Assembly (NCBI RefSeq): GCF_000761245.1
Contig: NZ_AWOR01000068.1
Location: forward strand, 457,557-521,556
Source of the DNA: Comamonas testosteroni
GTDB taxonomy: Bacteria; Pseudomonadota; Gammaproteobacteria; Burkholderiales; Burkholderiaceae_C
DNA: 64,000 bases
Reading direction: 5' to 3'
The notes under the pieces were generated by a model. The model did not search any database. It was not told the DNA's origin and was given only the letters and a program-made list of their open reading frames with translations. Both the position numbers and the translations under genes were made by a program. Positions 62,250 through 64,000 of the stretch are shown here, one piece after another; within the stretch, counting starts at the first letter, position 1; each line of letters opens with the position of its first letter.

Positions 62250-62468
62250 ATGCCCATCGATCCCCTCATAGACGCCAGCCGCTGCCCTCTGTGCGGCCAG
62301 CCCAACCAATGCGCCATCAGCGCCGGCCTGCCGCCGCACAGCTGCTGGTGCATGCAGACCCCGGTTTCCCGGGAGGCGCTGGAGCGGCTGCCCGCAGACG
62401 CACGCGGCAAGGCGTGCATCTGCCCCGCCTGTGCGCGGCCGCTCGACAACGATTCCACCCCTGCCTGA
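62250..62468 (+). CDS. Cysteine-rich CWC family protein
   Basis: A 72-residue protein with the CWC pattern: RCPLCGQPNQCAIS, then SCWCM and ACICPACARPL, eight cysteines that could bind two zinc ions. Function unknown. The ATG at 62250 lacks a clear ribosome site. It lies 54 bp upstream of two tautomerase genes on the same strand. Confidence 0.8.
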   Translation: MPIDPLIDASRCPLCGQPNQCAISAGLPPHSCWCMQTPVSREALERLPADARGKACICPACARPLDNDSTPA

Positions 62469-62522
62469 TCCTGCGCTCACCGCCTTGCAGCTCGGGCATT
62501 CCACCACAGCCAGGAGACCTTG

Positions 62523-62711
62523 ATGCCCACCTATCGCATTGAACTGTTTGAAGGCCGCAGCGTTGAACAAAAGCGCAAGCTGGCCGAAGAAATCACCCGC
62601 GTGACCACCGAGGTGCTGGGCAGCGCCCCCGAGTCCGTGGACATCATCATCACCGACGTGCCGCGCCACAACTGGGCCACCGGCGGCAAGCTCTGGTCGG
62701 AGCAAAGCTGA
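62523..62711 (+). CDS. 4-oxalocrotonate tautomerase family protein (copy 1)
   Basis: A 62-residue tautomerase-superfamily protein. After Met removal the catalytic Pro1 is exposed (PTYRIELFEGRSVEQKRKLA). Arg/Lys residues and the conserved SVDIIITDVPRHNWATGGKL end fit 4-OT, which isomerises unsaturated keto acids as a hexamer. AGGAGA precedes the start. It is followed 103 bp later by a paralogue. Confidence 0.9.
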   Translation: MPTYRIELFEGRSVEQKRKLAEEITRVTTEVLGSAPESVDIIITDVPRHNWATGGKLWSEQS

Positions 62712-62814
62712 CCGGCCCGCACGCAGCCGGGGCCGTCCCGGGACGCGGCTCTTGACCCGCCCGGCCTTATGATGGGCCTCTTTTCCCAACCCAAGCCAGC
62801 AAGGAAACCTGCAC

Positions 62815-63003
62815 ATGCCCACCTACCATGTCGAAATGATGGAAGGCCGTACCGTCGAACAAAAGCGCAAGCTGGTCGAAGAAATCACCCGCGTCAGCGT
62901 TGAAGTGCTGGGCGGCTCGCCCGAATCGGTGGACATCATCATCACCGACATCAAGCGCCACGACTGGGCCACCGGCGGCAAGCTCTGGCTGGACCGCGAA
63001 TAG
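62815..63003 (+). CDS. 4-oxalocrotonate tautomerase family protein (copy 2)
   Basis: A 62-residue paralogue of the gene at 62523, with Pro1 (PTYHVEMMEGRTVEQKRKLV) and SVDIIITDIKRHDWATGGKL. Most positions are identical between the copies; differences are in the first strand and around residue 30. AAGGAAA precedes the ATG. It ends in a strong terminator. The tandem pair may form mixed hexamers. Confidence 0.9.
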   Translation: MPTYHVEMMEGRTVEQKRKLVEEITRVSVEVLGGSPESVDIIITDIKRHDWATGGKLWLDRE

Positions 63004-63025
63004 GCCGCAGCTACCCTCTTGCGCA

Positions 63026-63047
63026 AAGCAGCTTCGGCTGCTTTTTT
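63026..63047 (+). terminator. Rho-independent terminator after the tautomerase pair
   Basis: AAGCAGC-TTCG-GCTGCTT, a 7-bp stem with a UUCG tetraloop, followed by further T residues. Confidence 0.92.
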
Positions 63048-63160
63048 CATGCGGGCCCAAGAGCGGTTGACGATCTCTGCCATACAGCACCATCATTGAC
63101 GAGATCGTCCATAGATTCTTGGGCTATAAAGCTTTTTTGCTTGAAAGATATGACGAAGCC

Positions 63161-63928
63161 ATGTGCCAGCTGCTTGGAATGAACTGCAACACGCCCACCG
63201 ATGTGCGCTTTAGCTTCTCAGGCTTCACACAGCGCGCAGGCAACACCGGCGACCACACCGACGGCTGGGGCATCGCCTTCTTCGAAGACAAGGGCCTGCG
63301 CCACTTCGTTGATCACGAACGCGCCGTCGACTCCCAGATCGCCAAGCTCATCCGCGAATACCCGATCAAGAGCACCAACGTCATCGCCCATATCCGCAAG
63401 GCCACCCAGGGCGTGGTCAGCCTGCAGAACTGCCACCCCTTCGTGCGCGAACTCTGGGGACGCAACTGGGTCTTCGCGCACAACGGCGACCTCAAGAACT
63501 TCGCCCCCAAGCTGCATGCCCACTTCCAGCCCATTGGCAACACGGACAGCGAGCAGGCCTTCTGCTGGATCATGCAGGAGCTGTGGAAGTCCCATGCCGG
63601 CGTTCCCAGCATCGAAGAGCTGACCCACACCTTGCGCGAGCTGGCCGCCAAGATCGCACCGCACGGTACGTTCAACTTCCTGCTCTCCAACGGCGAAGCG
63701 CTCTGGGCTCATGCCACGACCCACCTCTGCTATATCGAGCGTAGACACCCCTTCACCCAGGCGCAGCTGTCCGACGAAGATCTCAGCGTGGATTTCTCCC
63801 GCGAAACCACCCCTCAGGACAAGGTGGCCATCATCGTCACCGCCCCTCTGACACAGAACGAGCAGTGGACCCCTTTCCAGAACGGGGAGCTGCGCGTGTT
63901 TGTGCATGGGCAGGCTGCACCTTATTGA
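63161..63928 (+). CDS. Class II glutamine amidotransferase (YafJ-like)
   Basis: A 255-residue N-terminal-nucleophile glutamine amidotransferase. The start at 63161 gives Met-Cys (MCQLLGMNCNTP), so Cys becomes the N-terminal nucleophile. Family motifs are HTDGWGIAFFEDKGL, AHIRKATQGVVSLQNCHPF and WVFAHNGDLKNF. It has no synthetase domain, like YafJ/DUF4107-type proteins, so its acceptor is unknown. In-frame upstream codons would bury the Cys and are rejected. Confidence 0.92.
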   Translation: MCQLLGMNCNTPTDVRFSFSGFTQRAGNTGDHTDGWGIAFFEDKGLRHFVDHERAVDSQIAKLIREYPIKSTNVIAHIRKATQGVVSLQNCHPFVRELWGRNWVFAHNGDLKNFAPKLHAHFQPIGNTDSEQAFCWIMQELWKSHAGVPSIEELTHTLRELAAKIAPHGTFNFLLSNGEALWAHATTHLCYIERRHPFTQAQLSDEDLSVDFSRETTPQDKVAIIVTAPLTQNEQWTPFQNGELRVFVHGQAAPY

Positions 63929-63955
63929 ATTGCACCAGGCCGGCTATTGAAAAAT

Positions 63956-63985
63956 AAAAAGAGAGCGCCTAGCGCTCTCTTTTTA
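63956..63985 (+). terminator. Rho-independent terminator after the glutamine amidotransferase gene
   Basis: AAAAAGAGAGCGC-CTA-GCGCTCTCTTTTT, a perfect 13-bp inverted repeat whose right arm is T-rich. Confidence 0.9.
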
Positions 63986-64000
63986 TGGGTTTCCGGTATT

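Overview
The window is a high-GC beta-proteobacterial chromosome segment, most likely Comamonas (C. testosteroni / C. thiooxydans group) or a close Comamonadaceae relative. The clues are several Bug/TctC-type periplasmic receptors, a CYP116B-type self-sufficient P450, urt/ure genes, the argS-SPOR-dsbA and lptA-lptB-rpoN gene orders, and two families of dispersed intergenic repeats of the kind I associate with Comamonadaceae. No tRNA, rRNA, IS element, prophage or CRISPR array was recognised.

Region 1 (1-9.8 kb) is an oxidative catabolism block. A minus-strand set (MBL-fold hydrolase, FAD monooxygenase, DUF2783 protein, Bug receptor) faces an IclR regulator. A second IclR regulator faces a Bug receptor followed by a fused P450-reductase. 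The substrates are probably aromatic and are unknown. A membrane-anchored hypothetical protein follows.

Region 2 (11-39 kb) is a nitrogen-scavenging island. It holds ureD, a Bug/TauD pair, the urea ABC transporter urtABCDE, and a nine-gene minus-strand operon (2Fe-2S protein, flavodoxin-like reductase, CodA-like amidohydrolase, RidA, creatininase-family enzyme, ABC importer, FAD oxidase). It also holds a TonB receptor-DUF4198-TetR(RutR-like) operon and the urease operon ureA-hupE-ureB-lysE-ureC-ureE-ureF-ABM-ureG. Four sigma54-type promoters (TGGCA-N-TTGC) can be read here: before urtA, before the nine-gene operon, and divergently before the TonB receptor and ureA. GCAC-N7-GTGC NtrC-type sites lie upstream of urtA and between the TonB receptor and ureA, and a weaker one lies before the nine-gene operon. 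My reading is that nitrogen limitation turns on urea uptake, urease, a probable nickel or substrate receptor, and an unassigned pathway for an N-heterocycle or amide whose nitrogen may be released as urea or ammonia.

ureD lies about 20 kb from ureA and on the opposite strand. Inverting 11.2-32.45 kb would bring back urtABCDE...ureD-ureA, so a local inversion is a plausible history.

Region 3 (39-48 kb) starts with a tiny gene that has its own promoter, palindromic operator and terminator. Then come a GNAT enzyme, a DAHP synthase, a guanidinium exporter gene behind a guanidine-II (mini-ykkC) riboswitch, an intact fosA, a PIN protein with an RlmL-type methyltransferase, a CsaA-like protein, a DUF711 protein and an LpxO-like hydroxylase.

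Region 4 (48-64 kb) is mostly core genes: rpoN, lptB, lptA, dsbA, a SPOR protein and argS. These are followed by a decayed siderophore receptor with heptanucleotide repeats, a DUF2214 protein, a LysR regulator, a two-component pair and a roadblock-like protein. The last genes are glcB (with a possible decayed glycine-riboswitch leader), a CWC protein, two tandem 4-OT tautomerases and a class II glutamine amidotransferase.
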